In this document: positions 8,647-17,838 of the stretch, one piece after another
Layout: each line of letters starts with the position of its first letter
How positions within the stretch are numbered: position 1 is the first letter of the stretch
Origin: Schizochytrium sp. TIO01
Taxonomy: Eukaryota; Sar; Bigyra; Thraustochytrida; Thraustochytriidae
Assembly: GCA_004764695.1 (NCBI GenBank)
Contig: CM015707.1
Location: 225,440 to 289,439, forward strand
DNA length: 64,000 bases
Direction of reading: 5' to 3'
Made by a program: the position numbers and the translations under genes
The notes under the pieces: model-generated
Seen by the model: only the letters and a program-made list of their open reading frames with translations
Databases searched by the model: none
What the model was told of the DNA's origin: nothing

Positions 8647-9519
8647 ATGGAAGAGCATCAATATTTGGGCTTAATAAAAGAGGTTCTTAATAGTGACAAT
8701 GTAAGAGAAGGTAGAAATGGAGCCAAAACCAGAGCTATTTTCGGCCACGTGAGTAAGTACTCCCTTGCTAATGACACCCTCCCTGTTTTAACAAGTAAAA
8801 GGGTTTTTCTTAGGGGAGTTATTGAGGAGTTACTTTGGATACTAAAAGGTGAAACGAATGCGAATATACTGAAAGAAAAGGGCATACACATCTGGGATGG
8901 TCACACTTCTAAAGAGCATCACAAAACAATTGGGAAGGAGATTGAGTATGAGGAGGGCGACGCAGGGCCCTTATATGGGCATCAGTGGCGGCATTCTGGA
9001 GCGACTTATACCAATATGAATGGCAATTATAAGGGCAAAGGTATTGATCAGATTAAGTCTGTCATCGAATCTATAAAAAAGGACCCTTACGGAAGGAGAC
9101 ATGTCGTTTCAGCTTGGAACCCCGTACAAATTGAGGAAATGGTATTACCTCCATGTCACTGCCTCTTTCAATTTAGTGTTCACCCTAAGAAAGGTCTTTC
9201 TTGTTGTCTTTACCAGAGGTCAGCAGATGTTGCTTTAGGAGTACCTTTCAATATTACTTCATATTCAATATTAACACATCTCATTGCCAAAGTATGTGGG
9301 CTAAAAACTGACCAATTTATACATGTCATTGGGGATGCCCATATTTACGAGCCACATGAAGGACCTATAAAGACACAATTAAATCAACCTTTGTACCCGT
9401 TTCCAAAGATACAAATTTCAGAAAAGTGGGATCTTGATATTGACACTTTAAAATATGACGACATCCGTGTAGTAAATTACAAGTGTAACCCATCTATAAA
9501 GATGCCGTTAGTAATTTAA
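8647..9519 (+). CDS. thyA: Thymidylate synthase
   Basis: 290 residues, complete. It makes dTMP from dUMP using methylene-tetrahydrofolate. Visible are the phosphate-binding region with GRRHVVSAWNP, the active-site Cys170 in PPCHCLFQF, the QRSADVALGVPFNI block with the dUMP-binding Asn, and GDAHIYEPH near the C-terminus, ending in KMPLVI. The sequence is close to the eukaryotic form. It is divergent from the RNA polymerase gene and, with both ribonucleotide reductase subunits in this window, gives the virus its own route to dTTP. The leader is A/G rich (repeated AAAGAAAAG). No dihydrofolate reductase is fused to it. Confidence 0.97.
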   Translation: MEEHQYLGLIKEVLNSDNVREGRNGAKTRAIFGHVSKYSLANDTLPVLTSKRVFLRGVIEELLWILKGETNANILKEKGIHIWDGHTSKEHHKTIGKEIEYEEGDAGPLYGHQWRHSGATYTNMNGNYKGKGIDQIKSVIESIKKDPYGRRHVVSAWNPVQIEEMVLPPCHCLFQFSVHPKKGLSCCLYQRSADVALGVPFNITSYSILTHLIAKVCGLKTDQFIHVIGDAHIYEPHEGPIKTQLNQPLYPFPKIQISEKWDLDIDTLKYDDIRVVNYKCNPSIKMPLVI

Positions 9520-9618
9520 TTGTTTGATGTGTACTTATTAATTGGGTCTTTCTTTCTTTCTTTCCTCCTTTTTTTCCCTGTCTTCCTTCGGTATTAATAG
9601 GCTAAATTATGAAGAATA

Positions 9619-9830
9619 TTTCTTTCTTACTTTTTCTTTTTCCCCATGGCTCCTTTCCCTTGTTAATTATACGTAAAAGGAAACAGTATTAATAGGCTAG
9701 TTATATGGAGCAATCCAAAAATTTCTTTCTTACTTTTTCTTTTTTTCCCCATGACTCCTTTCCCTTGTTAATTATACGTAAAAGGAAACAGTATTAATAG
9801 TTGAGTTATATGGAGCAATCCAAAAATTTC
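9619..9830. repeat. Two tandem copies of a 102-bp intergenic unit
   Basis: A unit beginning TTTCTTTCTTACTTTTTCTTTT and containing TTGTTAATTATACGTAAAAGG, AACAGTATTAATAG and TATGGAGCAATCC occurs at about 9619-9720 and again at about 9722-9830 with a few changes. A decayed third piece (GGTATTAATAGGCTAAATTATG) lies at about 9590. The repeats fill the gap between the thymidylate synthase and the next gene (9520-9936), which holds no coding frame. They could be a regulatory repeat or simply a local duplication. A TTTATAAG box follows near 9879, about 50 bases before the next start. Confidence 0.8.
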
Positions 9831-9936
9831 TTTCTAAGAATTAAATAAAAACAAATTAAATTAAATAAAATAAAAACTTTTATAAGAAAGATGATCGCTT
9901 TCGAATGGAACCAAACACCGAATAGACGCTTTCGAA

Positions 9937-10647
9937 ATGCCTAATCTAACGGTTAATACAGATTTGCCTTATCTCACCACCACTTCTCTTACACCGCTCA
10001 GCCAAATGGCGTCTAATGTTTATAACAATAACTTAGAAGTTGAAAACCAACTGTTCGACACGCATTTCCATGGTGCCACTGGTGGTTGGTACTCGTTATG
10101 TATTGATAGCATAGTTGATGTTGTCAGGGAAAGAGCAGTACCTGACATAGCCAATTATGCAGTTAATACATTGCTTATCACTAAAAACGAGGTCCTGAGC
10201 TACTTTTCTGTGCCAAGGATCCTGGAAATGCTTTGTGCGATACAAAGCTTTGAGATCATTCATTTTATCGATTACCTTGGTCAGGTCCCAATCATACAAA
10301 AGTTCTATGAGCTCCTCTCTCGGCCAATTGTCGAAGTATTCCAGAAGACAATAAGCGAAAATTACAATTTAGGTACTTGCTACCAAGACAAAGAAGACCT
10401 CTTACTTCCGATAGCAATGGTTCAAGAACAAACTGTCGTCCTCCGCGCTCTTGCTGAAAGCGTAAAGTATTGTCTTACGGTTGGTTTAGACAATTGCCAT
10501 GAGTTTGAATATGAAGAAATGACCCTTGTGAATCCATTTCAGATGCCAACCTTCTCGCTACAACAGAATACTACTGTCTTCAGATCGAGTAATTTCAATC
10601 AAATTAATTACTCTGATCAAAACTTATATTCTCCTGAAAAGTTCTAA
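9937..10647 (+). CDS. Hypothetical protein
   Basis: 236 residues, no family recognised. The N-terminal 60 residues are polar and Thr/Asn-rich; residues about 60-160 are predicted helical and moderately hydrophobic; a Cys pair (CLTVGLDNC) is near 190. The C-terminal 40 residues are Asn/Gln-rich and probably disordered. The size is near that of PCNA sliding clamps, but I see none of the clamp motifs. It stands alone between two repeat- and AT-rich gaps, with a TATAAG about 50 bases upstream. Confidence 0.7.
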   Translation: MPNLTVNTDLPYLTTTSLTPLSQMASNVYNNNLEVENQLFDTHFHGATGGWYSLCIDSIVDVVRERAVPDIANYAVNTLLITKNEVLSYFSVPRILEMLCAIQSFEIIHFIDYLGQVPIIQKFYELLSRPIVEVFQKTISENYNLGTCYQDKEDLLLPIAMVQEQTVVLRALAESVKYCLTVGLDNCHEFEYEEMTLVNPFQMPTFSLQQNTTVFRSSNFNQINYSDQNLYSPEKF

Positions 10648-10884
10648 TAATATAATCTTTCAATATAATTTTCTCTTTCTACAAACGATACACTCCCTCA
10701 GGAGTCTTTTAATGATAAAAGATATATTATTTAATATTTAATAATAATAATAATACTAATAGAAGTAATAATAATACTAACTTAATAGTTAGTGATATTT
10801 ATTCGGTTATTGTTCTTTCTTTTTTTGGTCGAAATAAAGGAAAGGAAAAGAAAAAGAAAAAGAAAAAGAAAATATTTTGCATTA

Positions 10885-12405
10885 TCAATAAAGGTATGAT
10901 GCAAGAAATGAGTTCTCATTGAGTAACATGTTGATATTGTCGATGAGTTGGTTCGACAGTTGTATGTCTCGTTTTACTTGAACACAAGCTCTGTGGAAAG
11001 ATGGATTCGTATTTGGTAGATTCTGAATATCATCTTCTGTAATGATACTATGTCCTGAAAGATCGCCATCATATATCAGTAACCTTTCTGGCTCGAAGTG
11101 ATTAATTTTTTCAGGATGAAAAAAGAAATGATTAAATCGAAGATTCAGTGTACCCCTGCAAGATGGACATGTGCATTTAAACCCTTTCATATTTTCTAGA
11201 GGATACTCAAGGAATTTGCGAGAAAGTTCACACAACAGCCTATCACGAGGAACTGCTTCGCCGAATGCACGACCATTCAGAATGTGATAACTCAATTGAA
11301 CTACTTGTCTAGCTTCTTTAGCAATGACATCGAGTATTTTCAGATTGCTTTCAAAAAACACAAAAAAGCTATTGGCCCTTTCAAGCAAACTACACTTTGA
11401 ATGGATCGATTCACATCCTGGTACAAGAATGAAAATAGATGTTAGGCTCCGTAACTCACATAGTTCTCTCATGAATTGCCCATTCAAAAATTCCGACAAA
11501 CAGTGACTTGGGATGTTGCTTGTTCGCACCAAACTTGTAGTATTATCGATTTCTGATGAAAGATAAATAATCAGATTAACCAAACCTTTGAGAGAATTCG
11601 TAATACAACTGAAAAGACTATCTTTCATGCATGAAATATAGTCTTCAGTCCGCAACAAATTGCCTTTTTCAAACCCTTCAATTGTTAAGTGTGTCAGAGT
11701 GTCTGCGCGGGTTTTGATCCCTTCAACCAATTCCATTATCACCGCTGGTGAGTTCAAGACTAGATTCTTAATCCTGATATTCTTAAGCTTCAACGACTTT
11801 TGGCAAATCAATCGAATGTATTTCATTTCAACTAAAGACATTTCATTTCGATCAAACTGGAAAGATTCTAAACAGTTGACCTGTTTCGCTGCAATTCCTC
11901 GAAGGAAACTTCTGACAGATTGGTTAACGCGAGTGAGCATATTGTCTCTAATAGTCTCGGCGAACGTACACGAGAAGCTTATTGATTTTAAGTCATCGAA
12001 TGGGATAATTTTTTGGGTAATGAATTGGACCATATGTATCAATGCAGACTCATCTTTCTGAGACTCGATAAACAATCCAAAATGTTCTATTCTCTGCCAG
12101 AAACGCTCCGGTAAATTATCAAATTCGATTGCGTTGCGGATGTTGATCGTATCAAATTGCAATTCGATAGATTTTGGTCCTCTCTCCAGTTTCCCTAGTT
12201 CACGGAACAATCCTTTAAGCCAAACGTCAGCAAACTCTCCGTATGTCTTATCTTCGATTATAATGTGTTCTATATTATCATTCATTGCTCCATGAAACTC
12301 ATAAAGTTCGTGCGGTGTCAAAGTTAACGAGCGTTCGTCATTGCTGAAACTGATAACTAAAGTTTTTGCTCCTTCAATAAGGAAATTATAAACAATGTTC
12401 TTCAT
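10885..12405 (-). CDS. Leucine-rich protein with a C-terminal cysteine motif
   Basis: 506 residues. The middle (about 130-330) shows spaced Leu/Ile/Phe with patterns such as LESFQFDRNEM, LKNIRIKNLVL, LTHLTIEGF and LVNLIIYLS, like irregular leucine-rich repeats of the F-box/LRR kind, although no F-box is visible at the N-terminus. Near residue 415 there is a CTCPSCRG cluster that could hold a metal ion. No signal peptide or membrane span. LRR proteins usually bind other proteins, so a host-interaction or ubiquitin-ligase adaptor role is possible, but this is inference. Confidence 0.7.
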   Translation of the reverse strand: MKNIVYNFLIEGAKTLVISFSNDERSLTLTPHELYEFHGAMNDNIEHIIIEDKTYGEFADVWLKGLFRELGKLERGPKSIELQFDTINIRNAIEFDNLPERFWQRIEHFGLFIESQKDESALIHMVQFITQKIIPFDDLKSISFSCTFAETIRDNMLTRVNQSVRSFLRGIAAKQVNCLESFQFDRNEMSLVEMKYIRLICQKSLKLKNIRIKNLVLNSPAVIMELVEGIKTRADTLTHLTIEGFEKGNLLRTEDYISCMKDSLFSCITNSLKGLVNLIIYLSSEIDNTTSLVRTSNIPSHCLSEFLNGQFMRELCELRSLTSIFILVPGCESIHSKCSLLERANSFFVFFESNLKILDVIAKEARQVVQLSYHILNGRAFGEAVPRDRLLCELSRKFLEYPLENMKGFKCTCPSCRGTLNLRFNHFFFHPEKINHFEPERLLIYDGDLSGHSIITEDDIQNLPNTNPSFHRACVQVKRDIQLSNQLIDNINMLLNENSFLASYLY

Positions 12406-12870
12406 GACGGACGAATTATCAATGTAAGTGATTACTCAAGTTGGATACTCGGGAGATCCGTGGCTTATTTTGGTGACACTTCAAAAAAGCTAGAAAAAAA
12501 AGTTAATAATTTTACTCATTACATCGATATTTAAATGCGGGTCTTTTACTTTTTAAAACAGGTACAAATTAATTTTGAAGCAAATCTTGAAAAGTAAGGA
12601 ATAAGTCATTGTAGAAATAGATCAACTATTTCCAATATTAAGTAGATATATTTTTGTATAAGAAAAAAAAGGAAGTACTAGTTAAAATATTTTGGAAAAC
12701 AGTATTATTATTTACTGACTAACTAATGAGTAAGTTTAAAGAATAATTCATTTTCAGAATATTGTTTTCATCATTTTCAGGTAAGATTTCAAGTTTAAAA
12801 TATTGTAAATAAATTCCAAACGTCCTGGTTCAGTTTTCTTAAAGGAACTCTTAGCTCGGTTGCCTTTGAA
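12406..12870. other. AT-rich intergenic region between divergent genes
   Basis: 465 bases without a credible coding frame. It contains several A/T runs and a TATATTTTTGTATAAG near 12646-12661, which is over 200 bases from either start. No repeat, RNA gene or other structure was recognised; presumably it holds the promoters of the two divergent genes. Confidence 0.5.
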
Positions 12871-13545
12871 ATGAGTTTCTGTGCCCATTGTGGTTCTTTA
12901 CTTACTCATCGAGCGCTGAAAGATGATGAGTTTGTGGTCGTCGTTGAGTGCTACGGATGGTTTTGTTTTAATTACTCCGAAAAACATGTTGTCGGAAAGT
13001 TTATCCCAGGTTTCAATGAATTAAATACAGATAATAGAGATTGTGTAAATGCTTTCTTAACAAGCTTTACAAAAGAACATAGAATGAGACTCTTTAAGCG
13101 TTATTTCTCTTTACTTGAGGAAACCATTAAGACTTGTATAAACACTCTGTCTTCAATTTATGAAAATGAAAACGACAACAACAATCATCCAGGTCTTCCA
13201 GAAGAAGGGTTTTCAGAAATAAGTCTTGATGATGAAGAGGGAAAAAGTGATCATGAAGATGAAGAGAGAATTGAAATTGACTCTGTATTTAGCTCATCGC
13301 ATATACCCGTCCCATTAGCATTTAACGCTTGTGGACCAAATATAGTACCAGATGAAATTTGGGTAGCTATTAATACAATGGTTTTATTAGTTTTCGGAGA
13401 AACAGAATTAGATTCCCTTCCAGATGAAGCGGAAAAGGTATTGAGATGCTTGAACACAGTCGAATCAACTGACTTTGAAGAGATTGCTTATTATCAGTTA
13501 AGAAATCTCTATTCCCTATATAAAGCGGATGTACATCCAAATTAA
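12871..13545 (+). CDS. Hypothetical protein with N-terminal zinc-ribbon-like motif
   Basis: 224 residues. It begins MSFCAHCGSLL, and a second pair ECYGWFC follows near residues 27-33, so four Cys could form a small zinc ribbon like the N-terminus of Rpb9/TFIIS-type factors, though the second pair has four rather than two residues between its Cys. The middle (about 100-135) is acidic and disordered (DDEEGKSDHEDEE); the C-terminal 80 residues are helical. A transcription role is possible, but the ribbon is imperfect and there is no acidic hairpin motif as in TFIIS. Confidence 0.7.
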   Translation: MSFCAHCGSLLTHRALKDDEFVVVVECYGWFCFNYSEKHVVGKFIPGFNELNTDNRDCVNAFLTSFTKEHRMRLFKRYFSLLEETIKTCINTLSSIYENENDNNNHPGLPEEGFSEISLDDEEGKSDHEDEERIEIDSVFSSSHIPVPLAFNACGPNIVPDEIWVAINTMVLLVFGETELDSLPDEAEKVLRCLNTVESTDFEEIAYYQLRNLYSLYKADVHPN

Positions 13546-13636
13546 TAATAGAAAAAGAACAAAACTTGAAACATTAAAAGGAAATCAAATTAATAATGTA
13601 TATACTGGGATAATCATATATTTTAATTTAGTTTAA

Positions 13637-13637
<1 letters not shown>

Positions 13638-13672
<35 letters not shown>
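13638..13672. repeat. AAT trinucleotide microsatellite
   Basis: About eleven uninterrupted AAT units in the short gap just before the small membrane protein gene. Similar TTA/TAT tracts lie at about 14224-14254, 17785-17838, 22231-22262 (as TTATTC) and 24497-24543, all in gaps between genes. Confidence 0.9.
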
Positions 13673-13696
13673 GAATCAGAAAGAAGATTGATAGTA

Positions 13697-13933
13697 ATGA
13701 CCTTAACAAGCATTGTAATTGTTGTATTTGATATCTGGATGTTTTACAAAACGTATTCTCTTGTTAATTACATTGTAAAAAAATTTGATTCATATAAAGA
13801 TGAAAATGCTGAACCTATTGCCGTTGGTAATTTGGATTCTGAGGTCTATGAAATAATTTCTTCAGACCCAAAGTCAGAAACATTCACGTGTTACGTTTTT
13901 TATGAAGAAATAACTGGTCCAGTGTTCTTGTGA
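13697..13933 (+). CDS. Small single-span membrane protein
   Basis: 78 residues from the ATG at 13697. The N-terminal 25 residues form a membrane anchor (TLTSIVIVVFDIWMFY) followed by a Lys-rich stretch and an acidic/Ser-rich C-terminal half. The gene follows the AAT microsatellite and precedes a gene-poor segment. No family recognised; a virion membrane or ER protein is possible. Confidence 0.5.
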   Translation: MTLTSIVIVVFDIWMFYKTYSLVNYIVKKFDSYKDENAEPIAVGNLDSEVYEIISSDPKSETFTCYVFYEEITGPVFL

Positions 13934-14049
13934 TTTGTTTTAATTTGAGACCTATAGTAAAAATATAATATTTTTTTTTTCTATATTATATTTTCAACTT
14001 AGAAGAAAACAATATTGAGAATATATTTCCTCGATAGAGTATTATTAAC

Positions 14050-14221
14050 TATAACTAAGTTTAAATGGAAACCCTTTCTCTATATGTTTTCTTCTTCTTA
14101 TTATTATTATTATGTCTATTTAAAATTTGTAATGGGTAAAGCAGAATACTTGAACGCCATGAAGAGATGTCTTATTAGGGTCTAATTATAACTAAGTTTA
14201 AATGGAAACCCTTTCTCTATA

Positions 14222-14254
<33 letters not shown>

Positions 14255-14325
14255 GTCTATTTAAAATTTATAATGGGCAAAGCAGAATGCTTGAACGCCA
14301 TGAAGAGAGGTCTTCTTAGGTTCTA
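14050..14325. repeat. Tandem duplication of a gene's 3' end
   Basis: About 137 bp beginning TATAACTAAGTTTAAATGG and ending in GAAGAGATGTCTT/GAAGAGAGGTCTT occur at about 14050-14185 and again at 14187-14325. The second copy includes the last 20 codons and stop of the minus-strand gene that ends at 14261. The first copy still encodes the same last residues with two changes, so it is a detached duplicate of the gene end plus its 3' flank. A TTA microsatellite inside the copies differs in length. Confidence 0.85.
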
Positions 14326-14911
14326 AGAATTCATCTAAATGAGAAATTATTAGATGAGATGACCTATGTGCACGCTTGACATTTCCTTGCAAATCAATCT
14401 CTCTAACGAAGACGTGTTGCTCATCTTCATAATCCAATTGCGGGTTCACCATCGTTAGGTTTTGGAAAAACAAAATATCGAAATTAATTCCAAAGTGTTT
14501 AATGTGTATGCACTCATATGACGCTTCCTTGATATATCCTACCGCAATTTCTTTCGCATGTAAAAGATTTTTAATTTGCATTTCCCTATTTATAAGGGAA
14601 TTTTTAGGTGTAAAGGGAAGTACTCTTTTTTCTTGGGGTGTTGGGTCTATTCCATTTAGCATATGAAATGGATTATAAGGAGCTTCATCAAGAGTTATCG
14701 CGGAGGCATTTTCGACAACCTTGTCAACGTTATGAATTGCTAAATTTATAAGGACAGCAAGCAATGCAAAAGTCAATGTGAAGACTGATCTTTTAATACT
14801 TTGTTTATTATTCTTTAAGGTAGCTGCAACCTTTTTCATTGTCTCCGTCACCTTTATAGGTCCGAACTCTAGATCCGAATTGATTCGTTCGTGATAGTAT
14901 TTCTCATACAT
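14261..14911 (-). CDS. Single-span membrane protein
   Basis: 216 residues. A charged 40-residue N-terminus is followed by one hydrophobic span near residues 42-60 (VFTLTFALLAVLINLAI) and a 150-residue lumenal or external domain ending in FAHYKF. This is a type II arrangement. No family recognised. TATATA occurs at about 14957-14963, some 45 bases upstream, inside the end of the upstream gene. The 3' end is duplicated downstream (14050-14185). Confidence 0.75.
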   Translation of the reverse strand: MYEKYYHERINSDLEFGPIKVTETMKKVAATLKNNKQSIKRSVFTLTFALLAVLINLAIHNVDKVVENASAITLDEAPYNPFHMLNGIDPTPQEKRVLPFTPKNSLINREMQIKNLLHAKEIAVGYIKEASYECIHIKHFGINFDILFFQNLTMVNPQLDYEDEQHVFVREIDLQGNVKRAHRSSHLIISHLDEFLEPKKTSLHGVQAFCFAHYKF

Positions 14912-14957
14912 AGCCTTCCAAGTGTTAAAGTGATTTTAAAGAAGGGAGTATGACATT

Positions 14958-15185
14958 TTATATATCCAGTCCAACAATTGGAACGAAGTGCTTTTCGTTT
15001 GGTGCTTTGAATATTTCTCTGCCTCCGCGTTTTTTATAGAGGGACAGAAGAGGTGTTTTTCTCAAGGAAGGGTTCCAGAACAAGAGGTTAAAAATCTCTT
15101 CTTGGGTAAGTGAAGATTGGGCTTTAACATAAAGCATTTCAATATTGAAAATATTAGTTTCAGGGAGTTTCAGATTCGTGTTCAT
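14958..15185 (-). CDS. Small hypothetical protein
   Basis: 75 residues, no family. It contains a helix with LTQEEIFNLLFW and a basic middle (KKRGGREIF). It lies between two membrane protein genes on the same strand, with 46 and 26 bases between them, consistent with a real small gene. Confidence 0.5.
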   Translation of the reverse strand: MNTNLKLPETNIFNIEMLYVKAQSSLTQEEIFNLLFWNPSLRKTPLLSLYKKRGGREIFKAPNEKHFVPIVGLDI

Positions 15186-15211
15186 CTTTACTTTAAAAGC
15201 TTCTTTTTAAT

Positions 15212-17692
15212 TTAGAAATCAAGGATAATTTTATATTTTGCAGCTGTCTTAGTTGTTGGATTTCGGCGCTTGATGATTAGGAAATATACACAGATAACAG
15301 CTGGGATTAATGCAAGGAGTGAACCGCAAACAGAAATCACTACAACGTATTTCTTAAAGAAAGCTCCGATAGAGCTATCATCGTCACTCTCGAAGTCATC
15401 ATCCCCGAGATCATCATCTTCAGAATTGAAAGTGAAAGATTTGGAATACGAAATATACAGAACATCAGTGTCAGGGTCAATTGAGCTTTCTGCGAGAGCA
15501 CGGCGAGTGCTATTGCTGTAGTCACATTGTTGAACTGTTCCAGTGACTCTGAGAGTCATTTGTACATAACCTTGTGAGTTGTCCGTAAACCAGGTTACTG
15601 GGTTGAAAAGAAAGAAATCAGAGTTATTTGAATCTTCTTCATCTTCCATGGTACCTTCCTCTTGGCACTCTAGTGGCATCGTTTCGGTGATCCAAGTCTC
15701 GCTGTGATAAGTGTTGGTTCTTCCTTCGTCAATATCGAAGAACTTTTCACACTTGTTTGATTCAGCTGTAGAATCATACCAAGTGCAGAAACGAGGATCC
15801 TTAAAGTACGGGGTATAGGAATAATGCATAAAAGTGTTCTTGTCTGATACAGAGAAAGTGTAAGAAGTAATGAGGGCTCCTGTAAGGGGGTTTCTCAGCT
15901 CAGCAACAACAGTTTTGATCATGAGAGAAAGATCTTCTGTAAAATCAAAAGGAGTAGAGGCAGTTTGTCCTACTCTTAGACGGACGATGAAGTCATCGTT
16001 CATACTAAGAGTACTTGTATTACTCCAGTCAACTGGAACGCCATTAAAAAAGTTTTTAGCATTCAGATCCACCTCAAAGTAGTCGTTGACATTGACGAGG
16101 GTAGTTGTAGTAACTGGGTCGCAAAGTTCCGCATCCCATTCTGTATAATCAATCCCTAGATTGAGGGCGCTGCTAGTATATGTTGCGACTAGACCTCCGT
16201 CTAGGAGTTGCTGAACCTGAAACCCGTAAAGAAATCTAGTCGTATTACGCTCGAATGCACATTGCCCGTCTGTAGTTTCATAGGTAGGTTCGTAGACTGA
16301 TGAAACGAAGTAGAACAAGCACTCTGTATAATCATCCGATGTGTTGCTGTCGCCATCACCTGCTGGGTCTTCAAAAGTGTTACAAGAATAAGTTGGTACA
16401 GTACCAGTGCTTCCATCGTTCCAGATCATCGTGTTATAGTCAGAGGATTCGCCGAGAGTTGGAATGCTGATGGAGTTAAAGTCAATCCCGTAGATCGAAG
16501 GAAATGTTGCCTTCAGGGTGACCTGGATTCTACTGTATGGTGTTGGGTAAGTGTAGAGATCTGTTGCGCGTTCAGGTTCAACATCTTCGACTTCAACGTT
16601 GAAGTTAGTGACGTATTCAGAAGTTACTGTGTCTGTTACATCTTTCGCCATCGTAACTGTAAAATTTTGAACATTCAGCTCACGATTGAAGTACAAGCAG
16701 TTTGTGTTATCCTCGGTGCTGTCAGTATTTGAATAGTCTCGAGGGAAAACCAGCATAAATGAGAAGACAAGATTAGATCCAACAGTATCGACTGATCTGC
16801 TGCACGTCTCGTATTGACTTTGGTCAATTTTGATGTGGTACTCTCGACCATCAGTGGAAGCTGCATCTTCCGACCCAATACTGAGCATATCAAGATCACA
16901 CTTTGTGTCAGAATTTACATACCAGTATGCATTTCCTGAGTTGAATAGGTCGTTCAGGGCGATACAGCCCTCTCCATCACTTTCAGAAGACTTTGTCTGT
17001 GAAATATTCCGAACATTCAGTCCTATGTCAATATAAAAGTCAGTTCCTTCGTTTTTGTCAGTAGCTGTCACAGAGTCAGCAACAATTAGGTAAGGGTAGT
17101 CATTAATATCTGACTCTGGGACTACAGCGCCATTGTCGGACATATCATACATAATACTAAAGGCAGACCCTTCAACAACCAGATCGTTAAATGCAAAGTA
17201 AATCTCAGAGGTAGTCGCAATTTCATCACGAGTTAGTTTATAGTTGATTTCTGGCATACAGTAGCGAGATCCTACATCACCGTATTTAGCCATTGAAATC
17301 TTTTTGCTTGTAGAGTCATCAGGGGATCCATAAAACACAAAGGAATCCTCACAGTTTATTGGAGTAGTATCATCATCTGAGAAGATAATCACATTGTATC
17401 CAAATGCTGAACGAAACGTATTCTCATACTTAACAACGTATTGGAAGGGAAGTGAAGTATTTGTATCTGTCGATGCGTCTTGAAAGTTTACAAGTGTGTA
17501 ATTACCCGAATAACTGACTTTAGGATACTCAAACTGAACAATCGTTTTTCCAGTGAATGGGTGCGAAGTGTCAATATGGCAACATGTGTCGCCTGCTTCA
17601 CACTCGCAAATTGGATCATTCAATGAATCATTATCTGCGCGTGTCAAAACAGCACACAGAGCCAATACTAGAATCAACGAGCGCAAAAACAT
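15212..17692 (-). CDS. Type I membrane glycoprotein
   Basis: 826 residues from the Met that opens the signal peptide (MFLRSLILVLALCAVLTRA); an in-frame Met six codons earlier is less likely. The ectodomain is acidic and Ser/Thr/Asn-rich with many Asn-x-Ser/Thr sites and scattered Cys, including a CECEAGDTCCHID cluster at its start. Near the end there is a very acidic juxtamembrane stretch (EDDDLGDDDFESDDD), one span (VVVISVCGSLLALIPAVICVY) and a short basic tail. No known fold was recognised; strand-rich composition suggests a virion spike or receptor-binding protein. RRALAES near residue 730 resembles the RxLQ motif of the other secreted proteins. TATATAT lies about 40-50 bases upstream (17734). 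Confidence 0.85.
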   Translation of the reverse strand: MFLRSLILVLALCAVLTRADNDSLNDPICECEAGDTCCHIDTSHPFTGKTIVQFEYPKVSYSGNYTLVNFQDASTDTNTSLPFQYVVKYENTFRSAFGYNVIIFSDDDTTPINCEDSFVFYGSPDDSTSKKISMAKYGDVGSRYCMPEINYKLTRDEIATTSEIYFAFNDLVVEGSAFSIMYDMSDNGAVVPESDINDYPYLIVADSVTATDKNEGTDFYIDIGLNVRNISQTKSSESDGEGCIALNDLFNSGNAYWYVNSDTKCDLDMLSIGSEDAASTDGREYHIKIDQSQYETCSRSVDTVGSNLVFSFMLVFPRDYSNTDSTEDNTNCLYFNRELNVQNFTVTMAKDVTDTVTSEYVTNFNVEVEDVEPERATDLYTYPTPYSRIQVTLKATFPSIYGIDFNSISIPTLGESSDYNTMIWNDGSTGTVPTYSCNTFEDPAGDGDSNTSDDYTECLFYFVSSVYEPTYETTDGQCAFERNTTRFLYGFQVQQLLDGGLVATYTSSALNLGIDYTEWDAELCDPVTTTTLVNVNDYFEVDLNAKNFFNGVPVDWSNTSTLSMNDDFIVRLRVGQTASTPFDFTEDLSLMIKTVVAELRNPLTGALITSYTFSVSDKNTFMHYSYTPYFKDPRFCTWYDSTAESNKCEKFFDIDEGRTNTYHSETWITETMPLECQEEGTMEDEEDSNNSDFFLFNPVTWFTDNSQGYVQMTLRVTGTVQQCDYSNSTRRALAESSIDPDTDVLYISYSKSFTFNSEDDDLGDDDFESDDDSSIGAFFKKYVVVISVCGSLLALIPAVICVYFLIIKRRNPTTKTAAKYKIILDF

Positions 17693-17784
17693 GATCCTAA
17701 AAATAACCACACATTGGAAATTGAACCAGTTTTTTTATATATGAGCATCGAGGGAGATCTGATGGGGACTAACGGCAATTGATA

Positions 17785-17838
17785 TTATTATTGGTAGTAG
17801 TAGTATTAGTAGTATTATTATTAGTATTATTATTATTA
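17785..17838. repeat. ATT/GTA microsatellite
   Basis: An interrupted trinucleotide tract of ATT and AGT units between the glycoprotein gene and the next gene. Its last bases overlap the stop end of the cysteine-rich gene at 17836. Confidence 0.8.

Noticed and set aside
9937-10647. Sliding clamp (PCNA)
   Set aside because: The size fits, but the usual clamp motifs and interdomain loop pattern are not seen.
15212-17692. A HAP2- or gB-like fusion glycoprotein
   Set aside because: It is a type I glycoprotein, but no fusion-loop or domain pattern I know could be seen.
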